64,000 bases of DNA from Bacteroidales bacterium 52_46. GTDB lineage: Bacteria > Bacteroidota > Bacteroidia > Bacteroidales > Muribaculaceae. Location of the stretch: positions 62,001-126,000 of the forward strand of contig MNQK01000031.1 of the NCBI GenBank assembly GCA_001915385.1. The letters run 5' to 3'. The notes under the pieces are model-generated. The model saw only the letters and a list, made by a program, of their open reading frames with translations, had not been told where the DNA came from and did not search any database. Numbering within the stretch: the first letter of the stretch is position 1; every line of letters begins with the position of its first letter. A program made the position numbers and the translations under genes. This document shows, one piece after another, positions 9,601 through 16,188 of the stretch.

Positions 9601-9997
9601 TATCTATACTATTACCTAAAGCATATCTCATTTCTATCTCTGTAACACTCAATCTCCTTCTTAAGGCATCTTTAAGTAATTCATAATTCATATTCTGAAT
9701 AGCTAAAAGCTCCTTTTCTTCTGGTACCCAACCATATCTATTTCCTAAAATTCCAATAAAAAAAGGGCAACAGTTATCTATTTCTTTTAAACATAAGTCT
9801 AATATTTTTCCATTCTCCGAGTCTTCTTTAGATAAGCCCCATCTTAAATCTATTTCTGTAACTTGAACTCCTCTTACACTTGCATATTCTTTAAGGACTG
9901 GGAACACATTATAAATAAGATAGTTTCGTTCCTCTTCCATATCAGAAAACGTAGATGATATAAATACTCGCACATTCCGTGAATAATATTGTTTCAT
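6635..9997 (-). CDS. DUF4062-STAND (NACHT-like) NTPase, putative defence sensor
   Basis: A 1120-residue protein and the largest gene of the AT-rich island. Residues about 9-150 match the DUF4062 pattern: VFISSTFSDMEEER at 11-24, DLRWGLS at 50-56 and FIGILGNRYGWVP at 80-92. The same domain opens eukaryotic TEP1/NPHP3-type STAND proteins. A Walker A loop, GVSGKRGMGKT, lies at 256-266 and a Walker B, LTILIIDDID, at 315-324. The long C-terminal half (about 600-1120) is helical and probably repeat-like, the usual place for target recognition. STAND NTPases oligomerise on sensing a trigger; many bacterial ones act in anti-phage defence. Codon use is much more AT-rich than in the flanking genes, pointing to horizontal transfer. 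It is the last gene of the minus-strand operon. Confidence 0.8.
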   Translation of the reverse strand: MKQYYSRNVRVFISSTFSDMEEERNYLIYNVFPVLKEYASVRGVQVTEIDLRWGLSKEDSENGKILDLCLKEIDNCCPFFIGILGNRYGWVPEEKELLAIQNMNYELLKDALRRRLSVTEIEMRYALGNSIDSDAMLFLIKDEDENEIIKFNTFENAAKLSSLKADLLRNMNLNTCKYDNFQKLGEVVLNKLKNFIDINFSVSQDDKEEMLWIYSKECVTYVLSDVKKFFQCQQNAINDVINHVLNFDSVNSLCIGVSGKRGMGKTVILCGLVKELTKTNLYNIIYLPVFKDEIFYDVEKLIDYIDSRIDKKTQLTILIIDDIDKLNIISESLLLKIIDHYNIVIMSYESGFYLQNIIELYGITYQIKDYNLSDYRKIASDQLIRSGKKNMVNNILRENSFCKCESFNMARDIVDELIKYGRYDTVNQLASELFNENYTEFIIGIIDRWQSIFGANLVRDILLSIALSQHGLSEAEIKDLFSLTQLEWSQLYCTIKKYIDDTTGYIRITDENLLSVTWKIWNEQIRIEISKRIIEYFSKRSTFRCVREKLFQLSLLNEPQDYDELYNTIKELYVFEMFKDENLLEELKSYWGKLISKFQDKTPICYINLSIQKKYADSYGLSKLKKLRLSIYEFLEKYFYYFSKEDLLSLLKTIAFDRSSLGVISSMMNDDYSVVSPIYTYKTSCKYSYEDIAEKQIKIKWLEYTINREINNLSKEDLECVFDACMDMIELLLMTNLKESMNEIHGIINKLLLIITLIKEDYYRLLRIYLILIHLGYRDYAIGIVSFLGKMGYCNAMFNLFRYIQKVYLTPTEYKFEIEVLSIERELRKEIGRESTSYGFMMEQFAMSLIADGQIKHANSLINRLEQELNTKYRIVRRSVNYKFTPITERNFPVNIMNEKLSYNIFDFYYFDKDAPRAWKMCKKTYGIHESLINIKEEILDRLFSREEYDYEELGFYFSYPDLAFPPYKGSELKIELSEKINNDKESFLEDYMRLYLLFHDKISDMYDTQYLCDKIENGYYYFIAKNIRIYLFKIWQLLVKKNSELIQLGFLNDEKWFAYIEQNNNDNENIAMLSILSLDIFINSLLLYIEEYRLKKYPHEELLPIIRGKCRCDYGYVCF

Positions 9998-10069
9998 TTA
10001 AATCAAAAAAATAAAATAAGTAAACTATTATCAATAATACGCCTCACAAATTTTAGTTCATCACGACTG

Positions 10070-10366
10070 TCAATTTGATTTTTTCAGAATTAAAAAACCT
10101 GATTTTAAAATTAATTTGATGGTTTCTTGGGAGGTGGCGCGGTCATATTCTTTTTCAGCTTCAGGTAAATCTTCGTAGGGGACAAGGCAAGGGTGCTGTT
10201 TCTTATCATCATTACGTACTGAACCGTATGTCCAGCCATCATTGATACGATTTTGTGCCCATACCTCATGGACGTTTTTTGCCATTTCTTCTACAAGTGA
10301 CAACAATTCCTTGGGAAGTTCTATTCCTTCCGTATTAATTGGAGACGGGATATATATTTTTTCCAT
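10070..10366 (-). CDS. Free-standing RyR-domain protein
   Basis: A 98-residue protein that is almost wholly one RyR (ryanodine receptor repeat, PF02026-like) domain. It shows the family signatures: proline-rich start, LPKELLSLVEEMAKNVHEVWA, GWTYG, HPCLVPYEDLPEAEKEYDR and a final hydrophobic strand. Bacterial RyR domains occur in predicted nucleotide-signalling and conflict systems, where they are thought to bind NAD- or ADP-ribose-like ligands; that binding role is a published prediction, not shown here. A second RyR-like domain lies at the end of the channel-like gene in the same operon. It begins 17 nt after the truncated TIR gene. Confidence 0.8.
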   Translation of the reverse strand: MEKIYIPSPINTEGIELPKELLSLVEEMAKNVHEVWAQNRINDGWTYGSVRNDDKKQHPCLVPYEDLPEAEKEYDRATSQETIKLILKSGFLILKKSN

Positions 10367-10383
10367 TTAAGATTAATTTACTA

Positions 10384-10554
10384 TCAATAAGATTCCTTAA
10401 GTTGAGTATCAAAGTATTCGGGACCTATATTATGTTTGTCTAAAAATATATCATTAGAAGAAAAGCTGTATTCGTCCACAAGTGATTTCTTTACAAGATC
10501 CGCACTTGTAGCATGAACTTTTCTATAACTTATGAATGCCTTATATTTGATCAT
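10384..10554 (-). pseudogene. Truncated TIR-domain gene (N-terminal half only)
   Basis: The frame from ATG at 10554 to TGA at 10384 gives 56 residues beginning MIKYKAFISYRK, with DIFLDKHNIGPEYFD further on. This is the beta-A strand, first helix and BB-loop region of a TIR domain. TIR domains are about 130-150 residues, so the C-terminal half, including the region that holds the catalytic glutamate of NADase TIRs, is missing. The RyR gene starts 17 nt downstream in place of the lost half. It is probably a deletion remnant; a functional mini-protein cannot be excluded. Confidence 0.7.
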
Positions 10555-10567
10555 GTCCCATTTTTAT

Positions 10568-11344
10568 TTAAAAATTCCCGAGATTATTTTTTGATAGTGC
10601 TATTGAAGTATTAACGACGCAGAAATCATAAGATTTATAGTCGCATGCCCAATCATTCGTTGAAGCTCTTTGTGATTCTTCATCAAGTTCTTCCCACTTA
10701 CGAAGACAGTTATGACGACGTGTACGTTCATCACATTTCGGAGCATCATCGTTACGCACATAGCCCAAAAGCTCATGAGCAGAATTCCAACGTGCGTGTT
10801 CAAGTATCGCTAAATTAAGCATTATTTCATTTTCCTCTGCCGAAAGATACGGATAATAGATATTCTCATGTGAGCCAACCATAATCGGATTACCTGCCGC
10901 ATCAAATAAACGGGATAAAAAGCCATCCCAATCATAATCACGACCAAGAGCCTGGTGCATAAGCCACATCTTTGTTTTGATATGAAGTGCATTGGCAAGA
11001 TCCTGACTTTCCTGCCGACGAAGCTTCCGAAGATTATCAATATTCGGGTATATAATTTCGCCTATTTTTTTTTGAGCAATCCCAGTCAGTTTTTTATGGC
11101 GACTGATCCATGTACCGTTCTCACCGCATAGTTTTTGATAACTTTCCATAAAGGTAATTCCTCTTCTGGTCAATTCATCGCGAATAATTGTATTATATGA
11201 ATATATTTCCTTCGGATTACCAAATAAACATATTACATTTTTGCCCTCACTGCCACACCCTTTATTATAATGGTCAGCTATTTTCTGCATCATTGCAAAT
11301 TTGTCGCTGTTATTACAACGAACCATCATAACAAGGTCACTCAT
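10568..11344 (-). CDS. C-terminal part: end of Rossmann domain plus RyR-like domain
   Basis: From the ATG at 11344 this is 258 residues; the open frame itself extends back to a TTG at 11389. The first 80 residues continue the second Rossmann fold (LVMMVRCNN, VICLFGNP). The last 90 carry the RyR-like pattern: NLAILEHARWNSAHELLGYV, then NCLRKWEELDEES and a final hydrophobic strand. The ATG overlaps the stop of the first part as ATGA, which would allow translational re-initiation. I think it was originally the end of a single protein. Confidence 0.65.
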   Translation of the reverse strand: MSDLVMMVRCNNSDKFAMMQKIADHYNKGCGSEGKNVICLFGNPKEIYSYNTIIRDELTRRGITFMESYQKLCGENGTWISRHKKLTGIAQKKIGEIIYPNIDNLRKLRRQESQDLANALHIKTKMWLMHQALGRDYDWDGFLSRLFDAAGNPIMVGSHENIYYPYLSAEENEIMLNLAILEHARWNSAHELLGYVRNDDAPKCDERTRRHNCLRKWEELDEESQRASTNDWACDYKSYDFCVVNTSIALSKNNLGNF

Positions 11345-12894
11345 GTTGTCACGATAACGACGAATATGGTTGAATATATTTGTCGACAATGAAATGATAT
11401 GTTCATATCGTCATCACCTAATGCCAATATTATATAATTTAATGTATTGCATTTTTCCTTATTGAGTATTTCATTGTAAAAAACGACAGAATTACAATCA
11501 AGTTTTTTAAGAATTATATTCCCGTCTACATAGTTTATAGCCGGAGTATTTGTCTCGAATATCCCGTTCAATACGTCCATTCTGTTATCAATTGCAGTAA
11601 TGCTGGGTCGTACTGCCTGAGGAAAACCATCAGCAACTCGAATGAATGTGCCGAATTCATATATAAACCTGAATGCATCACGTCCGACTTCACCAAATCC
11701 GACAATAAGAGTATCAATCGGTTTTGTCACAGTTGCAGGATATTCGTCAGAGAGAGTGGCCATTCGAACAGGATGGACTTCACTTTTATTTTTCAACAAC
11801 TCTATTGCCAAATGTGAAGAATCAATAATTTCGACACTAAGGCCTTTTCTTATAGCCAAATCCTCAATAACCCTATTCGGCCCGTTATATCTGGCATGAC
11901 AATATATTTTATCAGTAACAGCTTTATTATCTGCGATTTCAAGGATTGTTTTATCCTTTGCCAAATTAATCAGACTCATTATATTCTTATCTTCCTCGTC
12001 TGATAAAAAGAAAATATGCAATTGAGCATCATCGGGATACTTTCCAAGTGCAGTGATGAAATCGCGTACTTTGTCAAGTCCTATTATTGACAACACGTCA
12101 TGATTGTCATCATGTAATTTATCATCATTAATGTCATACAATTGTTTTGAGACAATTGAGACAAGGGCATGTGTTTCATCTGCATAATCAAATGTTTTCT
12201 GCCTATGCGCGAACAGACGAACAATATTATTCCAACTATCGTTTTCATCGTCTGTAATATTTGCATCGGCAATAAAAACTATTATGGATTTGGAATCATT
12301 GTCATGAATATCTTTAGCCAATAAAACGGAATTGTCATTAATACCGAAAAATATATACAAATGGTTTTTCTCTGACGTTATTTTCGTTCTCCGGTGAAGG
12401 ATATAATATGCTTTGGCTCTTGAAAATATCAGACTTACAAAGAGTGTTATTGTACATACAAACGATAAAGCAGTCTGTGTGACAATTATACCCCTAAGAA
12501 TAGGGTAATATTCAAGATGCTCTAAAATGTTACTGTCAATATCAAGCATAAACATATCAAGCGAGCAAATAAGTGACCGCACAATCAGTTCTGTATTATT
12601 AATATAGACAGAATTTGTATTACCGATGATTAAAAAAGCGACAGCATAGACTACCGTACCCGAGATAAAGAACAATCCCATCAGTCGAGCAGTCATTTTA
12701 ATAATATGTTCCCGCCGTGAAAAATGTCCACTTTTTCTATACAGAAACAGCGATTTGATTATCGAGTATATCAAGCGGAACGCAAAATAAATGAATACCG
12801 ACACAAACGTCCAATATCCAATCATACCTGCATTGAAGATAAATCCCACAATGACAATAACAGCAACAAAAGAGATAATTGATTGCCTACTCAT
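11341..12894 (-). CDS. N-terminal part: membrane segments and TrkA-type Rossmann domains
   Basis: 517 residues. Hydrophobic segments lie at about 5-25, 28-48, 68-90 and 134-157. A first Rossmann domain starts near 178 (HLYIFFGINDNSVLLA) and a second near 394 with a glycine-rich loop VGFGEVGRDA. This is the plan of a ligand-gated ion channel or transporter subunit with nucleotide-binding regulatory domains. The final residues from about 501 are out of frame compared with the family pattern because of the duplication at 11388-11397. The start at 12894 overlaps the upstream 149-residue gene by 8 nt. Confidence 0.7.
   Translation of the reverse strand: MSRQSIISFVAVIVIVGFIFNAGMIGYWTFVSVFIYFAFRLIYSIIKSLFLYRKSGHFSRREHIIKMTARLMGLFFISGTVVYAVAFLIIGNTNSVYINNTELIVRSLICSLDMFMLDIDSNILEHLEYYPILRGIIVTQTALSFVCTITLFVSLIFSRAKAYYILHRRTKITSEKNHLYIFFGINDNSVLLAKDIHDNDSKSIIVFIADANITDDENDSWNNIVRLFAHRQKTFDYADETHALVSIVSKQLYDINDDKLHDDNHDVLSIIGLDKVRDFITALGKYPDDAQLHIFFLSDEEDKNIMSLINLAKDKTILEIADNKAVTDKIYCHARYNGPNRVIEDLAIRKGLSVEIIDSSHLAIELLKNKSEVHPVRMATLSDEYPATVTKPIDTLIVGFGEVGRDAFRFIYEFGTFIRVADGFPQAVRPSITAIDNRMDVLNGIFETNTPAINYVDGNIILKKLDCNSVVFYNEILNKEKCNTLNYIILALGDDDMNISFHCRQIYSTIFVVIVTT
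11388..11397. repeat. Tandem 5-bp duplication causing the frameshift
   Basis: AATGA AATGA on the plus strand. One unit fewer or two units more would join the two frames. Two copies is too short to be a strong slippage tract, so a single duplication mutation is the simplest explanation. Confidence 0.75.
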
Positions 12895-13336
12895 TTGAAT
12901 CTTTTTCCTTTACTATTTTTATTCCCGGGGTAGTTATTGTCACGCTATTGCCGCCATTCTTAAAAGTGATTGAAACATTCAACCCGGATGCTTCGAGTGA
13001 AGCGGCTTCCTTTATCACCTCATTTATTTGGTTACATTTTGCGACAAAAGTATTACGTTCTTCTTCCGCCTGCCTACTTATTTCCTCTATTCTGTTCTTG
13101 TGACGAATATCTTCAATCTCTTTTTCATTTTTCTTTGGCTGCTGTTCTATTGTTTTTTCCTTTTTTTGCTCCCCTTCCATAATTACTGTCAAGTTATGAT
13201 CGAACTTATGTTTCTGCCATTTTAGTATATAGAAAGCGATAATCCATAAAGAACTAGACACAGTCAAACAAATTACACATACAATGCATAAATTCCATAC
13301 ATTTGTTTCAGATAATGAGATAAGGTAATACTGCAT
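12887..13336 (-). CDS. Small membrane protein with coiled coil, first gene of island operon
   Basis: A 149-residue protein with a hydrophobic segment at about 12-38, then a charged Lys/Glu/Gln-rich stretch from about 54 to 105 predicted as coiled coil, and a short beta-rich C-terminus (LNVSITFKNGG, VTITTPGIKIV). I recognise no family. Its stop overlaps the start of the TrkA-RyR gene by 8 nt, so the two are probably translated together and the proteins may sit in one membrane complex. Confidence 0.7.
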   Translation of the reverse strand: MQYYLISLSETNVWNLCIVCVICLTVSSSLWIIAFYILKWQKHKFDHNLTVIMEGEQKKEKTIEQQPKKNEKEIEDIRHKNRIEEISRQAEEERNTFVAKCNQINEVIKEAASLEASGLNVSITFKNGGNSVTITTPGIKIVKEKDSNE

Positions 13337-13384
13337 ATTAATGTCAAATCAGAATTTGTCAAAATATATTTGTTTTAAGGTATG

Positions 13385-13392
13385 CAAATCTA
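13385..13392 (-). promoter_or_regulatory. Candidate -7 box of the island operon
   Basis: Read on the minus strand this is TAGATTTG, matching TAnnTTTG, 48 nt before the first start codon at 13336. No good TTTG -33 box is visible. Confidence 0.45.
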
Positions 13393-13424
13393 ATATTTTT
13401 TTACTAAAACCACCACATAAATGA

Positions 13425-13487
13425 ATAATATTTTGTCCAATAGAGACTTTCACGATAAAAAAAAGTCTCTATTGGACAAAATATTAT
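13425..13487. repeat. Perfect 26-bp inverted repeat at the island edge
   Basis: Arms 13425-13450 and 13462-13487 are perfect inverted copies around an 11-nt A-rich loop. It lies between rprY and the island operon promoter. It may end rprXY transcription, although a terminal U-tract is lacking, or mark the boundary of the inserted segment. Confidence 0.8.
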
Positions 13488-13531
13488 CCAGCCGACTATA
13501 GAACATTTGTATTCTAAGCCGAAACAATCAT

Positions 13532-14254
13532 TTATTCTTCGGGGGCGACTTCGGCGTCGGGGGCTATGAGTTTGTAGCCTTTGCCGTGAATGTTGATGAT
13601 TTCTATTGTCGGGTCGTCTTTGAGGTGCTTGCGGAGCTTGGTGATGTAGACGTCCATCGAGCGGGCGTTGAAGTAATTGTCGTCAATCCAGATGGTCTTG
13701 AGGGCAAAGTTACGCTCGAGGATTTCGTTGACGTGGGCACACAGGAGGCTCAGAAGCTCGGATTCCTTGGTGGTGAGTTTGGTGACCTTGTCGTCAATCA
13801 TCAGGGTCTGTTTCTGTGTATCGAATGTGAATTTACCGATCTTGTACATTGTCACCTCCTTGCCTTTCTTGCCTTTGACACGGCGGAGTATCGCCTCGAT
13901 ACGGAACACAAGTTCCTCCATCGAGAAGGGTTTGGTGATATAGTCGTCGGCACCGAGCTTGAAGCCTTCGAGAATATCGTCCTTGAGCTGTTTGGCGGTA
14001 AGGAAAATAATAGGCACTTCGGAGTTGACCGTGCGGATTTCCTGTGCGAGCGAGAAGCCGTCCTTCTTGGGCATCATCACGTCGAGCACACAAATATCGT
14101 ATTTCCCTTTGAGGAATGCCTTGTAACCTGCGTCGCCGTCGGGATAGAGGTCGGCGTTGAAGCCCTTGGCCTGAAGATATTCCCGGAGCAGCATGCCGAG
14201 GTTCTCATCATCCTCGCATAATAATATACGCATACGTTCTTCCATAATCGTCAA
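13532..14254 (-). CDS. rprY: Response regulator RprY (OmpR family)
   Basis: A 240-residue OmpR-type regulator. The receiver domain has acidic DD near residue 15 and the phospho-acceptor D58 in VLDVMMP, with the lysine in ITKPF. The C-terminal winged helix (about 135-232) ends in the HGKGYKLI hairpin. The start at 14254 overlaps the kinase stop as ATGA; an internal start at the eighth residue (MRILLCEDD) is also plausible. RprX/RprY is the conserved Bacteroidales pair first described in Bacteroides fragilis. Confidence 0.9.
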   Translation of the reverse strand: MTIMEERMRILLCEDDENLGMLLREYLQAKGFNADLYPDGDAGYKAFLKGKYDICVLDVMMPKKDGFSLAQEIRTVNSEVPIIFLTAKQLKDDILEGFKLGADDYITKPFSMEELVFRIEAILRRVKGKKGKEVTMYKIGKFTFDTQKQTLMIDDKVTKLTTKESELLSLLCAHVNEILERNFALKTIWIDDNYFNARSMDVYITKLRKHLKDDPTIEIINIHGKGYKLIAPDAEVAPEE

Positions 14255-15795
14255 TTTTTAATTAATGGTAATATGATTATAAATTTTGTTCCCTGATTGA
14301 GTTCGGATTCCACCTTGATAGTGCCGCCGAGGAGGTCAATCATCTTGTAGACGTAGGCAAGCCCGAGGCCGAAGCCCTTGACGTCGTGTTTGTTGCCCGT
14401 GGGCACGCGGTAGAATTTATCGAAGATTTTACGTAGATGTTCCTTCTTGATACCTATGCCGTTGTCCTCTATCGTTATTTCGAGACGCGAGTTGGCTATA
14501 TCAGCGGTGGATACCGTGATATTGAGAGGCACGTCCTCGCGGCGGTATTTCACGGCGTTGTCGAGCAGATTGAATATCACGTTGGTGAAATGCATCTCGT
14601 CGACATTGACAATGGCGTCCTCGGCGTCGAGGGCTGCGTTGAGGCGTCCGCCATAGCGCTCTACCTTGAGTTTGAAGGTATTGATGATGTTGTTGATGGT
14701 TATGTTGGCGTCGACCTCCTGAAGACGTATGGTAGCCTTCTTGCGGTCGAACATCGACATCTGCAACACTTTTTCCACCTGGAAACGCAGACGCTTTGTC
14801 TCGTCGTTGATGATTGACGAGATGTGCTGGAGCATTCCGGGCGATTTGCGTACGGAGTCATCGTTGAGCATCTGTGCGGCAAGCGATATGGTAGATATGG
14901 GAGTCTTGAACTCATGTGTCATATTGTTGATGAAGTCGGTCTTCATCTCATTGAGTTTCTTCTGCCGGAAGGCAAGGATTATCGTGTAGACGAAGACTAT
15001 CAGCAACACGAGTGTGAATGCGAAAGCGGGGATAAGGAACCGTACCGATTTCAGGATATATTTGGCCTTGGAGGGGAAATATACCTTAAGGAATATTTTC
15101 TTGTTGGCAGGGTCGTTGGGGAAAAGAGCCTGCACGAACATGGTATTATCCTCGCTCTGTGTGATATTGGGGAATCCTTCGGTAGCATAAACGGGAATGC
15201 CGTTACGGTTGACGACTGCAAACCGGAACGGTATGTTTATGCCGTTGTTGGCAAGTTCCTGCGCTATTATCTCGCGTGTGAATGTAGAGTCGACACGCTC
15301 GAGCACGGGGCGATTGATAGCCTGTGTGCTGATTTTGAGTATCACCTCATCAAGTATGCCTTTCTGATAGCGTACGCGGTCGTCAAGACGAGCCTGGGCC
15401 TCGCGCATGGCGTTAGTGCGGTCAAGGGCGGCAAGCTGGTCGCTCTGCAGTTTGGATATTTTGTCTACGTCGCCGCGTATCGTGAGGGTGCCTTCGAGTC
15501 CGGAAAAAGTATTGAACGAGTAGCTGATGCCGCCAAGATGCGGGGGCTGCCCGTCGGGATACTGCGAATAGAGCGCGGCCGACTCGGCGCCGCTGACATC
15601 GTCCTCAAGATAGTAGCGCGTCTCCTCCTGCTCCAGCCGGGAACTCACCATATAGAGGCTGCGGCGCACACCTTCCGAAAACTGGTCGTCGCGCATCTTG
15701 ATGATGTCGTCCATATATTTGATTTCAATATACAGCAACCCGACAAAGGTGACTGCCATCAATATAGTGAGTAACCATATAGTCGATTTCTTCAT
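14251..15795 (-). CDS. rprX: Sensor histidine kinase RprX
   Basis: A 514-residue membrane kinase. Transmembrane segments at about 5-25 and 252-275 enclose a periplasmic sensor of roughly 225 residues. The HisKA motif NMTHEFKTPISTIS places the phosphorylated histidine at 294. The ATPase domain shows NLLDNAVKYR, EDNGIGI and GFGLGLAYV. It overlaps rprY by 4 nt, so kinase and regulator are made together. Confidence 0.92.
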   Translation of the reverse strand: MKKSTIWLLTILMAVTFVGLLYIEIKYMDDIIKMRDDQFSEGVRRSLYMVSSRLEQEETRYYLEDDVSGAESAALYSQYPDGQPPHLGGISYSFNTFSGLEGTLTIRGDVDKISKLQSDQLAALDRTNAMREAQARLDDRVRYQKGILDEVILKISTQAINRPVLERVDSTFTREIIAQELANNGINIPFRFAVVNRNGIPVYATEGFPNITQSEDNTMFVQALFPNDPANKKIFLKVYFPSKAKYILKSVRFLIPAFAFTLVLLIVFVYTIILAFRQKKLNEMKTDFINNMTHEFKTPISTISLAAQMLNDDSVRKSPGMLQHISSIINDETKRLRFQVEKVLQMSMFDRKKATIRLQEVDANITINNIINTFKLKVERYGGRLNAALDAEDAIVNVDEMHFTNVIFNLLDNAVKYRREDVPLNITVSTADIANSRLEITIEDNGIGIKKEHLRKIFDKFYRVPTGNKHDVKGFGLGLAYVYKMIDLLGGTIKVESELNQGTKFIIILPLIKN

Positions 15796-16116
15796 GACCG
15801 TATTCTGTTTTTACGAAGTGGAGAAAATCTTCCGTATGCATGCAGTATCCCGGGTGTCCCGGCTACAACTTCTGCATATAATTTTCGCACACTTTTTATA
15901 ATATTAACAAATAAGTTGAAAGAGTGTTTAATAAATTTCAGAATAGATTTAACAATTAAATCCACCAATCCAAAATCTTGAATTTAACATTTCGGCGTAA
16001 AATTAACATAAAAATGTGAAAATACAAAACTAAGCCGATTATTTTTTCAAATATCCGCAAAATAGTTCACAGTGTCATCAGAAAAGCCCTCATTATGTGA
16101 TATTATAGAAAAACGA
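15796..16116. other. Intergenic region upstream of rprX
   Basis: About 320 nt of increasingly AT-rich sequence between rprX and the nhaA terminator. It must hold the rprX promoter, but I see no convincing TAnnTTTG with a -33 partner and no small gene. Confidence 0.5.
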
Positions 16117-16160
16117 GTCAGAACTCGGTATGATATTTTATATCATTAACCGGTTCTGAC
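16117..16160 (-). terminator. Terminator of nhaA
   Basis: GTCAGAAC (16117-16124) pairs with GTTCTGAC (16153-16160), with inner ATGATAT/ATATCAT pairing. On the minus strand a T run follows the stem directly. Confidence 0.75.
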
Positions 16161-16188
16161 CCATTTAATCCGTTGATTATGAACTGCC

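Larger units (their letters stand above)
10568..12894 (-). pseudogene. TrkA-RyR membrane protein split by a 5-bp tandem duplication
   Basis: Two adjacent reading frames together encode one protein family: four N-terminal membrane segments, two Rossmann (TrkA-N-like) domains and a C-terminal RyR-like domain. The frame breaks at 11388-11397, where AATGA occurs twice in tandem (TCATT twice on the coding strand). Removing one copy gives an uninterrupted 773-residue frame reading ...GDDDMNISLSTNIFNHI..., the normal continuation of the second Rossmann fold. As it stands, the first part ends in a foreign tail of about 17 residues. The second part could restart at an ATG at 11344 that overlaps the first part's stop as ATGA, giving a split protein. 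It is therefore a broken gene, a switchable one, or a sequencing error. Confidence 0.75.
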
